Source: Apostichopus californicus (taxonomy: Eukaryota; Echinodermata; Holothuroidea; Aspidochirotida; Stichopodidae). Taken from it: a stretch of DNA of 26,259 bases. Shown here piece by piece: positions 1-9,633 of the stretch. Made by a program: the position numbers and the translations under genes. Each line of letters opens with the position of its first letter. The stretch's first letter is position 1. The DNA is taken from positions 1 to 26,259 of the forward strand of contig JAIPMN010036048.1 of the NCBI GenBank assembly GCA_020650975.1. The letters run 5' to 3'. Under the pieces are notes generated by a model. The model saw nothing but the letters and a program-made list of their open reading frames with translations, did no database searches and was not told where the DNA came from.

Positions 1-600
1 ATATGTACGTGACGTACTTATATATGGGATAGTTGTCCTGTAATTCTCTACATAATGTTGTATTTGGATTAGTTATATAGGATATCGTTGTCCTGTTGTA
101 TATCTACATATAGCCTTGTACATGCGTCAGTAAAGGGGATACTTGCCCAGTTTTATCTCTACATATCCTAGCTCGTACATGCGTTAGTCATATATAGGCG
201 ATACTTGCCATACATGGGTTAGTCATATAGGAAACCGTTGCCCTGTGGTATCTCTACATATCCTAGCTTGTATGGATTAGTCATATATAATATCGTTGCC
301 CTGTGGTATATCTAGATATGGTTTGTACATGGGTTAGTAATATAGGATATCGTTGCCCTATGGTATTTCTACATATTCTGGCTTGTATGGGTTAGTCATA
401 TATGATATATTTGGCCTGTGGTATCTCTACATATCGTTTGTACATGGGTTAGTCATATATGATATCGTTGCCCTGTGGTATCTCTACATATCGTTTGTAC
501 ATGGGTTAGTCATATATAATATCGTTGCCCTGTGGTATATCTACATATCGTTTGTACATGGGGTATAGTCATCGTTGCCCTGTGGTATCTGTACATCTAT
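1..600. repeat. 57-bp minisatellite
   Basis: Tandem copies of a unit containing GTACATGGGTTAGTCATAT and CGTTGCCCTGTGGTAT. The best copies start at about 436, 493 and 550, exactly 57 bp apart. Copies before about 320 are more diverged and vary in length. Because 57 is 19 codons, one forward frame stays open from 353 to 568 and gives a 19-residue hydrophobic repeat. I read this as an artefact of the period. The array ends just before the splice acceptor of the 631-980 exon, so it probably lies in that gene's last intron. Confidence 0.9.
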
Positions 601-630
601 ATCTAATGATGGGATTTTCTTCTACCACAG

Positions 631-980
631 ATCGTCCCCAGTCGACATCCGACTACGGTAGAATGAAGCGGAACGTTGCCAACAGCCTGACGGTGGTTGA
701 TACGTTAAACATCGCCACCATATTTAACTTTTCTACTGCATCTATTGATGAGTTGGAGTCGAAGAGAGCACCCGGATTTTTGCTGCTCAGGATCCTGGAA
801 CAACATGGAATTCTGGGAGAATCGAAAGTAGATGAATTAGAGGATGCCCTGCGTGAAGTAAACCTTGAGATGGCTGTGCGGCATTTACATCGGTACAAAG
901 AGAGTCTACCCATACCACGGATACCCAGACATCCATCGGAGTCCAGTCTAGCTAGTGAAGGTATCTATAAACTAGTTTAG
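631..980 (+). CDS. Terminal exon, death-effector-domain-like protein (partial)
   Basis: An exon follows the strong acceptor TTCTTCTACCACAG (ending at 630). It starts with two bases of a split codon and reads 115 complete residues to TAG at 978-980. The region beginning IFNFSTASIDELE and continuing through LLRILEQHGIL, VDELEDALREV and MAVRHLHRYKESL matches the helix 4-6 pattern of death effector domains: the hydrophobic 'LE..G.L' turn, then 'LeelL..i', then a final helix ending in Tyr-Lys. DED proteins are homotypic adaptors in caspase-8/FADD-type apoptosis and immune signalling. The short tail is rich in Ser and Pro. The N-terminal part must lie in upstream exons outside the window. No catalytic or other domain is visible. 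The assignment rests on pattern only; a related death-fold domain or an unrelated helical protein is possible. Confidence 0.5.
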
Positions 981-2214
981 ACCATCTTCTTGATCCCGTG
1001 TCTCTCAGAGATTGTTTCTCTGTACTGCCCACCCCGTCCAAACCTCATCACAATCTTTCTTTCGACTTCAATGGGTACATTGTGCATGTATGTATTAATG
1101 TAGTTTAATAATGAAAAAAGGACGAGTGGTATGCACAAAGAGGAGACCCTGAGACATGCCCCTCTCCCCACACCCCACCCTCCACCTCCGATCGTCAGTC
1201 GGGGGGCCATGGTTCAGTCATTGGATTTTTGCATTCTGACTGGTAAGAAAAGGACCACTACTACAAATGAAAATCCCAACCCCCCATTCAATATTTTAAC
1301 CAAACCTCTCGTTTAGAGTTACTTCTATACCTAACCTTTGAGTCTACACATGCATCAGAATACACCATTTGACGTCTAGATTTACTTGGGTTTTATTTTC
1401 AAGAGGACCCTCAACACCCTACATAAGAGACTGCTTCAATTGTCGCCCTCCCCCACTCCCCTCCTCCTACACTTTTGAAATCCTGTGCTCGATACAGGAA
1501 ATGATTGTAGACCGGCGTTGATTACAGTTGTTCACTATTATCATACTTGATCGTTGGTTTCGTATACACATTTAATTAAAGACAGATCCATGTATATATT
1601 GGTGATAACTGTTAGCTAGCCATATCATACTGTTTAATGGTATGCACTGATCACCATCAAATAACTCCCATTCGACACTTAACGATTGAACCTGCATGCC
1701 ATTGAGGACAAGGACACTTACTACTACGGGAAATTAGACGAGTGACGCTTTCAGCAACGAATAATTAAAGAGCTAACTCTCAGCAGACTAAAATCAGTAC
1801 TCTTGGTCTCTGCGGACTGTATAGACTCGTCTTATTGGCGAACTGATATCACATTGAAGCAGTTATCGCATATGCATGATCGCGGTGCGCGGTGCTTGGC
1901 GATTCGTAATTTAATGAAATATTAATGAACGCTGTGTCAGAAAGAGAGAGAGGTGTAGAGAGAGAAACTAGTTGAAGCGTGGTGCCGTTATGCACTGCGG
2001 GCTGGTAAATGCTGGTGTTACGATGTGGGATACAAACGCCTCAAGTCATTACACATTTCTTGAAGGGTTAATTTTTCTGCTTCCTTCTGAAACGCATTCA
2101 TCTTGCTTCAAAACGTAAGATAACATTAATAATGCTTTATATTGTAGGGTAGTAATCTGACACGTTATGCTTCATAATTATGGAAGTAAAACTTATCTCT
2201 ATTATACATGAGTC
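981..2214. other. Intergenic or intronic, no gene recognised
   Basis: Between the DED-like stop and the GATCAT array I see no exon with convincing splice sites and coding content. It contains pyrimidine-rich stretches (about 1150-1190 and 1445-1470) and a short purine AGAGAG tract near 1940-1970. The 5' exon or promoter of the TRIM-like gene could lie here, but I cannot place it. No strong AATAAA signal was seen for the upstream DED-like gene; only ATTAAA-type variants occur. Confidence 0.5.
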
Positions 2215-2271
2215 TTTGATGATGAAAATGATGATTATGATGATGATGATGATCATCATGATGATCATGAT

Positions 2272-2304
<33 letters not shown>

Positions 2305-2362
2305 CATGATGATGATCATGATGATCATGATGATCATGATGATCATGATGATCATGATGATT
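2215..2362. repeat. Self-complementary GATGAT/GATCAT array
   Basis: About 150 bp built from GAT, CAT and ATG triplets with repeated GATCATGAT units. The unit is nearly its own reverse complement, so both strands read alike. Open frames run through on both strands, giving Met/Ile-rich and His/Asp-rich low-complexity peptides. These are products of the triplet period, not genes. The array lies about 300 bp upstream of the TRIM-like terminal exon. Confidence 0.9.
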
Positions 2363-2670
2363 CAAATGGGTACAAATATTTGGCTGTCCCCCTTCACCAC
2401 ACCATTAGCCTGGACTAATGCGCCTAATCACGTGGTTAACGAAAATAAGACGTTGTGCCGACTGGCTGTTTGGAGAATACATTGACAAGTGAGAATCGAC
2501 AAGTTACCTGTTGCAGCGATCCTTGTTAACAATTCTGAAAAGTCAGCAGTTTCCAAGAGCTTTCTATATTCATCATTAATTATTAATCTCATTTGATATT
2601 TCTGTTTTCTTTGCATTAGATTCGGGTATAGCAGCATTTGGATGTCACAGTCAGGTATTGTCCCTTTCAG

Positions 2671-4163
2671 AGCTGGATCTGGACTGCCAGCAACCTCCAG
2701 TTGTAGAAGCCTTCTGTAATCACTGTAATCAGGTAATCACATGGAGAAGCGCCGCAAGTGAACACGCATCACATAATCATGCGATTATCGCCGGCGAGAA
2801 ACTCACCGTTGAAGTAGCACAGAGGAAGATGGAGATCTGTACCGAATTGGACTCGATAACAGAGAGAATGAAAACGACACAAGGGGCCGTCGAAGACCAG
2901 ATGCATCATGGGAGACTCCCGAAAATGGTAGAGGAGGTTGAGAGACTCGCCAAGGAATTCCAAGAAAAAGTCGAGACTAGAAAGAGAGAATTGATCGATC
3001 ATTTATCTAGGTCAGAAGCTGAAAGGTCATCGCAAATTGAAGATTACAGGAAGGACGTGAAGGACATGTTAGGATTGTGTGGTAGCGTTAAGAAGGAGCT
3101 GACTGCTTCCAGTGATGACGTAGGTCTACGGGACAGTGACTGTTATAAAGAAGCAGATACGTCATCGGTCAGTCATCTCATTCATCTCAACAACATGAAG
3201 AAGAAAATGGCAGCAAAACGACATCGAATCAACGCGAAATTGAAAGACGTTCAAGAAACTCGATCTCGTACTTTCCTAACTAAGACGCCAAACGATGGAC
3301 ATTTCGCTGAACTGCTTGAGAGCACTCTCTCTGGGATTATATGGATACTCACTGATCAGGTGGTAATGGTCTTTGACGAGAGGAGAACATTTGGTCACAT
3401 TGAGATCAAATGCTACGAGGGACCAAACGCAGAGGTCGAATGTTGGTCAAAACTGGTCGAAACAAGTCAATTGGATGGCTCCGTGGTTGTATCTGCCATA
3501 GAATATTACAACGGACCATATCCACATCTGCTACTTGCTGCGGGCAGGACCGTGTACATGCTCCGATTAAGCTACGACGGCACTCACTTTGATGGAATCA
3601 GCGATACAAAGTCATACAAAATGAAAATGGAGGCGGACGATGCGTATATTACCGCTATCAGTGCGCATGAGCAGGGCAGTCAGCATAGAGATCATTTCGT
3701 TGTGGCAAATAGTCATTCGTTAAACATATTCCAATACAATGGACTATGCGAACTTGAGCGAGAGTTCACCTGTTCTCTTTACCTCTCGTCCATTTTGAGT
3801 ATTTCTTGCGTTGATGACATGGTAGCAGTTGTGGACAATCTTAGCAAGAACTTACTGATATTTAAAAGTGACGGAAACGTGACGACATTGGTAACCACGG
3901 TGGGTCCATCTATATGTGGTGCTCAGGGGGCCATTCCTTGGTCTGTACTTTGGACAGGTGCTTTGTGGTTGATTTTGTGGGTACCAGACTCTGAGGGCGT
4001 CTCGAAGTGGTGGGTATCTTCACATGATGAGAATGGAGGAAATGTAAAACTTTATGATGGGGAGTTCTCAAGACTGAGCTTCCCTGTGGCCATCTCAAGA
4101 TTCATCTATGGAATAATGGTCTCGTTCTGTGACTCCTCCCTTCACAGGTTTGAACAGAGTTAG
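2671..4163 (+). CDS. TRIM-like protein, terminal exon: degenerate B-box, coiled coil, propeller-like C-terminus
   Basis: One long exon follows the acceptor TTGTCCCTTTCAG (ending at 2670). It begins with two bases of a split codon and reads 496 residues to TAG at 4161-4163. The only apparent start near its 5' end is a TTG inside the acceptor, so the true start is in an upstream exon. Domain order: a B-box type 2-like segment (2685-2780) with CNHC and the EHASHNH histidines; a Lys/Glu-rich coiled coil (about 2790-3260); and a C-terminal half (about 3290-4160) of alternating hydrophobic beta-strand-like segments resembling the propeller of TRIM2/3/71-type proteins, though I see no clean NHL motif. 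The positions where B-box cysteines belong are Thr (2739) and Ser (2748). No RING is present in the window, so ubiquitin-ligase activity cannot be assumed. TRIM-like genes are widely expanded in echinoderms. Poly(A) candidates are ATTAAA at 4192 and AATAAA at 4382. Confidence 0.75.
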
Positions 4164-4381
4164 CAGTCACCTGGTTAATGTCCTGCTTATCATTAAATAT
4201 AGCGATGATTTCCTTTTATTCTGACCGGCATTTCAATTGGTCATGTACAGTTTTATGTGGTTTCAAACAGTTACAAGGTACCGGACTGACATATTTTCAT
4301 TATCAATACTTAAAGACATTGAAGACTCGCCCCAAACTGCGTGTCGCCCTCTGAAAAAAAGTTAACATTCCGTTGCTTGCA

Positions 4382-4387
4382 AATAAA
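4382..4387 (+). promoter_or_regulatory. Candidate poly(A) signal for the TRIM-like gene
   Basis: AATAAA about 220 bp after the stop codon, followed by a T-rich stretch. The weaker ATTAAA at 4192-4197 is an alternative. This is assignment by position only. Confidence 0.4.
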
Positions 4388-4909
4388 AAATTTTCTTGTC
4401 GCTACAAAATGCAGACCGTATGTGATACCTTGTTATCTTTTATCTTAACCTGAGATGTCCATCGCTGCTATGTACACTGTGTTGTGGGTATTGACGGTAG
4501 CTGCAGGTATAGACTGTACACTAGTGTCTAATTACCGACGGTAGCAAGCTGTGTGTATTTTATGGGATCGATCGTGGTGTCTAACACTTCTGTTACACCT
4601 CATTCGAAACTATGTCAGAATACCGGCATGAGACGTTTCTTTGTGCGCGAGTCTTCACTCCCTTTAACACTACGGGCTAAACACTACGTATGTTGGCATT
4701 GGTGGATGTAAGGACAGTGTACGAGAGGAGACGGATCACGTGATTTCTTCAGAACCTAATTATTGTCAGTATATCACCACAATTTGAGTGACGGTCATAA
4801 TCTGGCGATTCAAATCATTAATCTAGCTAACGATAATCTGGTTATGGAAATTATAATGCAAGATACAATGATGTACTATTATGTTACCTATACATTGGAT
4901 ACTTTAGTC

Positions 4910-5195
4910 TTCCAAAATCCCACCTGGATTGATGAAACTGAATAATACATGATAAGTGTGAGCTTCGATATGATTATATACAGATTGACCGGTTAAGTAT
5001 CTCATATATTAGAATTAGCGCATTAATTGGATGTTTTTTACTAAAATCACACCTGTATTGATAAAATGACACTATAATAATATATGAAATGTGTGAGCTT
5101 CGATGATTCTTATATAGAATGACCGCTTAAGTATCTCATATATTTAAATTAGCTCATTGGATGATTTTTACCAAAATCACACTTATTAGTGTTAT
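4910..5195. repeat. Two-copy tandem duplication, about 135 bp
   Basis: Two diverged copies share TGTGAGCTTCGAT (starting at 4957 and 5092, 135 bp apart), then TTAAGTATCTCATATAT, then a TTGGATG..TTTTTAC.AAAATCACAC block. No coding potential was seen. The surrounding region 4388-6300 is AT-rich intergenic sequence with no gene I can support. Confidence 0.75.
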
Positions 5196-5599
5196 TATTA
5201 GAACGCCCACCGTACTGGATGTGTTGTGTAAATAGTGTATATTGCAGTATCACATATTTGAGCTGTAGTATTTTATTATTTTTTTTAACTGATTTTCTTG
5301 ATTGAAAGACGCTAGTCAGATCATTTGTTGCATGTATATGAGATTAATTACCAGTTCAAATCTGCCAAGGCTTAAAGTGGTGGGTCTTTGTTTTTCCTTT
5401 CGATAAATATTACGCTGTGCTTATAAGCCGATGATTGGTTACACAGAAATAGATTGTAAATTCGACATTTTCGAAGTTTTTATACAATTCTCTTATATTC
5501 GATGAGAAATTCGTCAAACTTTCCATTTGGAGGCCTTGACGTTACAGCTTGACATTCAACTTCGTATGTTTTTTGGTCGTTTTTGTTAACCATGTGTAT

Positions 5600-5629
5600 C
5601 CCCCCCCCCCCAAAAAAAAAAAAAAAAAA
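5600..5629. repeat. C12-A18 homopolymer junction
   Basis: Twelve C are followed directly by eighteen A. A similar C-then-A junction recurs at 6455-6475 (C13 A8). A C-run also occurs at 8883-8896, but without the A-run. Confidence 0.95.
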
Positions 5630-6369
5630 TTCTGACAGCAAAGGTGACTTTCTTACATCACGACCAACAACTGGGAATTATACATGCCATAATTAGTCGT
5701 TGATCCCTTAAATTCCACAACGTAACCACGGTGTGATTCTGCGAGATATTTCGTGTTACAAATTCAAGCTAATTTCTAGAGGAACGTGATATTTTAGCTG
5801 GGTTAGGCATATTGACTTCCGGTGAGAGTAGATAACATTTCATTCGTGTATTCGTTATCTCTTTTTGGTAATTAATTGTTATTTCGTCGCAGTAAACGAT
5901 CCCGAATCTGTTCCTCCACGTCACGTACATGATCAGCAAGTAGTGTTCTTTGAAACTTAGTTCAGTAATTAAGAAGAAAACAGGCTCGTCAGAACCATGT
6001 ATGAAACACAGCAAGTAGTAGTTTCATCGAGTAAGTATTCTGTTTGTCGTTCAGCTCACGTTTACCCTAACGACTCATATGAAGTCTGTTCCGCAAAGTT
6101 TGACTCACAGCTACAAAGTAAACGAAAAGAGAAGGGAAAGTTTTAAGTTGTCCTTGCTATAAGTTTATATGACGAATCGTGGCCGCTAGGAAATCTGGGC
6201 AAGCGTTAGCCAAGCTAGTTGGCTTCAATACCCCTCGTATCTCCCACTCTCTGGCAGCAGGCGATCGTTATTTTCATCCCTGCTGACGACAAGATGTAAT
6301 TTCCGGAGAGATATGCTTGGAAGTATTGTGTGGAATCAATGAAGTGTAAATATATTTTAAGCTTGTTCA

Positions 6370-6403
6370 ACCAAGGAGGTTCTTCTTGTAGAACCTCCTT
6401 GGT
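6370..6403. repeat. Perfect 14-bp inverted repeat (hairpin)
   Basis: ACCAAGGAGGTTCT (6370-6383) is followed by a 6-base loop and its exact reverse complement (6390-6403). A further GTT/AAC pair (6365-6367 and 6406-6408) extends the stem beyond a 2-nt internal mismatch. It could be a small mobile-element relic or an RNA hairpin. It is not followed by a T-run, and it is too short for a typical animal miRNA precursor. Confidence 0.85.
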
Positions 6404-6454
6404 ACAACTAACTGGCCTCTAACTTGTTAACACTTTACTGGGGGTAATATTCCA

Positions 6455-6599
6455 CCCCCCCCCCCCCAAAAAAAACTATAACACATTGACAAAGTTGTAT
6501 CTTCCTAACCCTTCTATAGAATTGGTTTGAGTGTTACAATAAAGCTAAAATACAGATATATTCAAAATACCTATTTGTTGTAGAAGGGGGGGGGGGGGG
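6455..6599. repeat. Poly-C / poly-G inverted pair
   Basis: C13 followed by A8 (6455-6475) faces G14 (6586-6599) about 110 bp away, so the segment could fold into a C:G-stemmed hairpin. The bases outside the runs do not match, so I do not call it a transposon. Confidence 0.8.
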
Positions 6600-7132
6600 T
6601 ACGTGCTATTGATGTTTATTTCCAATATTTTGGTTCAACTTTGTTTTGATTCAAAAGGTGGGAAAATTCTACATTTTGACCTTTTTTTTCAAAACAATCT
6701 AGGCTCCACCTATTGGCCAGCACCTTCATGAATGTTCTAGAACAAGCCCAACACAAAACTACCCCGAAAACATCATGGCTATATAGAAAATTGGACATTT
6801 GAATTTTCATCGGAATATTGCCAAAAACCCGTCCAAAAACCGAAATACAGTTGAAAAAACTCTTCATTGTTTCAAAAAATCAAATCTTGCGCACCCTACA
6901 CCCTGTTTCAAAAATCCATAAATATTATTTTCTTGACAGGCTTCCTAACAAAAGTAAAGCAATGAATATCGGTATAGCGCCATTATATTTTGTGAGAACG
7001 ATTTGCACAATGCACATGTGCGTGTATATACGTGTATTGTATATATACGTGTACATTGTTATGTACTGTATATGTGCTCATTCTCCTGGTGGTGGGGACG
7101 TTTTCCGCAGTTCTTATGACATTTTTTTTAAA

Positions 7133-7815
7133 TTTAATATTTCTTTAACATTAAAGGGTAAACTCGGTTAGTGTAAAGCTAATCTCCTGAGGCCCTGAAA
7201 TACGAAAGCAAAAGGAGAATAAAAAATAAAATAAGAACAATAAAAATACAAACGTGAAAAATAAGATGGCAATGGATAAAGGAAAAAATACATTTAAAAA
7301 TGACAACGGCATAAAATGTAACATGGAACAATCAATGAAATGAAATTAAGAGCATAAGAAATGAGTGAAGGTCCTGGATAAAACGTTTAAAGGTATTTGG
7401 AGTTGGCACATGCATTCTTACACTCCTTTTTATAACTTCTTCCACTCTTTAGCAGCAACATATGAAAATGTTTTCTGATGATACTGGGTATTACCACCCT
7501 CTAAGAAAAAATTGTTTCGTGTTGTGGACCATATAGGGAGTGGTTATGTATATCATTCGTGTCACGGAACATGTCCACAAGGTACTCTGGAGCCAGACCA
7601 TTTAAAGACATATAAACCATTGTAAATCTTTTACGTTTTAAACGTTTTTCGAGTGAGGACCAGTGTAAAACTTTGAAAATTTGCATTTGAAAATTATTCT
7701 AGCAGCATGCCTTCTGTAGCCGACTAAGTCTGAGGACATTTCTGGCATTACTCATATCCCATACTAAACTACAATATTCAAACGTCGGTATGACGGTGTT
7801 TGGTGTTATGTTGTA
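7133..7815 (-). mobile_element. 5'-truncated, frameshifted LINE (non-LTR retrotransposon) fragment
   Basis: Read on the minus strand, the segment carries the C-terminal end of a reverse-transcriptase ORF. It reads PTFEYCSLVWDMSNAR and LRLSRLQKAC, then a frameshift near 7706, then LHWSSLEKRLKRKRFTMVY and MSLNGLAPEYLVDMF (7686-7501). This is the standard non-LTR tail pattern: 'EYCs.vW', 'LQk.a.R', 'L.W.pl..R', 'y..lnglaP.yl'. A further frame contains KTFSYVAAKEW, matching the usual 'rsFs..a...WN.LP'. The 3' UTR follows and includes GGCCTCAGGAGATTAGC and an AT-rich tail. There are frameshifts and stops, so the element is dead. Clade not assigned (CR1/L2-like is my guess). Confidence 0.75.
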
Positions 7816-8938
7816 ACTAAATCACGATAGAAAGATACAGTCCATTCTTCATATATATCCCTGGTGTTATGTATGACGGTAACGAAGTATTCAATTGGTA
7901 ACCGTTGAAATGGACCTGCATTCTTCATTGCAGGTAAATTCAAATTTTTATACGCTATATAGAGATATAGCTTAATATTATTAATGAAACACTAGCTGCA
8001 AACTGAAACCGATGATAATCCCATGTTGCTCAATTTTATCGATGATTGTAATTTGGTCAAGGGTAAAAGAGTTTCTTGTTTTTCAGTCACGAACGCTTTG
8101 CAATGAGTTGGTTTATAAGCTAACCCGACGGGACGGTAGGCTATACATTAGCTTTGATAAGGGCTCAATTTTCGCGGTAGTCATACAGCTTCTGCCGGAA
8201 TCTACCAGTCGTGATTGATAAATTTGCTATCGGGAATTAAGTAAATAAAAATATCCAGATTTTGGAAGTTTAGTGCAAGGAGCATATTCTCGGTGTTGCA
8301 TACTAAAGTTCCTTCGAATCCCACAACAGGAAATTGGTTTACTCTCTTTGAATATTAATTCACTTGTTAAAAATTAAGTCCACCTTTTTATGGTGGAAGC
8401 TTAGTTTAGTTTCATGAACAAAGAGCAAAATCTGGGCGTTGCATGCTAAGGTTGCTTCAAATAGGTTAACGTAGGCCTATAAAGGCCTACGCTTCTACGA
8501 TTTACAGTATCCTGCCTGCTCGCCTTTTTTTATAGCGTCTTACGCCACTCATCTAGCATTTCGGACTCCATATTGGACCAAGGGCCGAGTGTTAAAACTA
8601 AAGGAAAATTAGTTCAAAAATAAGAAGGCCAGTGTCATGTTGACCAAAATAATCTTAACAAAACTTTTGACAGATGCTCTTCCTATTTATGTTTTAGGTT
8701 TGGATCGAAAAGTTTATTATTCTGATCTTCTTTATTGAATATCACACATACAATATGTACTGCAGATGTGTATATGAGGGTGAAAGTTTGTTTTCCATGC
8801 AAAAACGAGAAACGGTGCAAACTTTTTACCTAATTTTACTTGAGGAAATCCGACTTGGGAGGAGATAATCAAGGAGCCCCCACCCCCCCCCCCCCCTTAC
8901 TAAATGTGGTTAAAACGGCCGTGTCACTTCTATGATTA
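7816..8938. other. Intergenic, no gene recognised
   Basis: AT-rich sequence. A loose duplication is visible: a GAAG.TTAGT...TGTTGCATACTAAAGTT block near 8266-8320 resembles one near 8396-8460. Near its end is C14 at 8883-8896. Short open frames (for example 8012-8218) resemble nothing I recognise. Confidence 0.5.
8470..8491. repeat. Perfect 9-bp inverted repeat with 4-nt loop
   Basis: CGTAGGCCT, loop ATAA, then AGGCCTACG. The TAGGCCTA word also appears in the AGGCTA-rich stretch at 9808-9865 upstream of WDR4 exon 2. Confidence 0.85.
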
Positions 8939-8950
8939 GGAGTGTTAGTA

Positions 8951-9090
8951 GGAGTGTTAGCTCGGTGGTTAACGCCGGTGCCTTGCACTGATCATAATCA
9001 TGGACGTTAAATATGAATATATGAGACTGACTTCGGTCAGCTTGCGGCTTTGCTAAGCCAATGATGGCAGGAGGATCTAAAATACATACA
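8951..9090 (+). mobile_element. tRNA-derived SINE, copy A (B box deleted)
   Basis: Contains a pol III A-box-like TAGCTCGGTGG (8958-8968) followed by TTAACGCCGGTG. It then jumps directly to a central body shared with copy B: ATCATGGACGTTAA, the hairpin CTGAC-TTCG-GTCAG (9027-9040), CTTGCGGCTTTG, TAAGCCAATGATGG, and the tail GAGGATCTAAAATACAT. The B box and linker present in copy B are missing, so this copy is internally deleted. It lies about 470 bp upstream of WDR4. Confidence 0.75.
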
Positions 9091-9559
9091 CAGACCTAAA
9101 TTCATTATTTTGTTTGGTTAAATTAGTTATTACTTGCCGCTGCACTCGGCGTGTTCTGCATGATCAGCGGTATGTCTGTCAGTTTAGTAGTGTAGACCAA
9201 GTGGACATAATTATTACTGTATGCTTCTATCAATGGTATATTGTTATCATGTGTATGTTATGTAAATAGCTAGACTAGTGGTCTATAGTTTGCATGGTAG
9301 AATACAGCAGTAAGTCAGAGCTTCACAGACCCTAAGAGTGTACACATGTTCTTATTCCGTTGTTATTGTGTTTGAAGTCCTAAGCTCAGTTATCATGCCC
9401 TCGGACTCGACAACTTCATAACACGTTCAGCTTTTGGTGCTGAACTCGATAGTGTATCTATTGTGCGTATGCTACCTCAATTACAGCATTTCACCTATAG
9501 ATGTTACCTTACGATAACTAGTCCAAAACGAATTTGAAAAGAGACAGCTTCTGAACAAA

Positions 9560-9633
9560 ATGGCATCTTTGAAATTTGGTGAAGGCATCGCTGTTGCTTC
9601 TTGTGGCAGCAAGCTCCGTATATTTTCCTATAG
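9560..9633 (+). CDS. WDR4 coding exon 1
   Basis: Encodes the start [19 protein letters not shown] and runs to the split Arg codon; donor GTACAT. The first propeller strand begins here ('[13 protein letters not shown]'). Intron 1 (9634-10803) holds the AGGCTA-rich stretch and a 140-bp higher-order minisatellite. Confidence 0.93.

Noticed and set aside
2137..2485. Open frames on both strands giving Met/Ile-rich and His/Asp-rich peptides
   Set aside because: They are the GATCAT triplet array read in several frames; no start context, splice sites or non-repeat coding sequence support a gene.
2658..2670. TTG start (first residues MSLSE) for the TRIM-like ORF
   Set aside because: These bases are the pyrimidine tract and AG of a splice acceptor. 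A TTG start is not expected in an animal gene, so the coding part begins at 2671.
4763..4945. 60-residue plus-strand open frame
   Set aside because: AT-rich, no family resemblance, and its end lies in a two-copy duplication.
5769..6014. 81-residue minus-strand open frame
   Set aside because: No recognisable family, no splice support and no codon pattern to separate it from chance.
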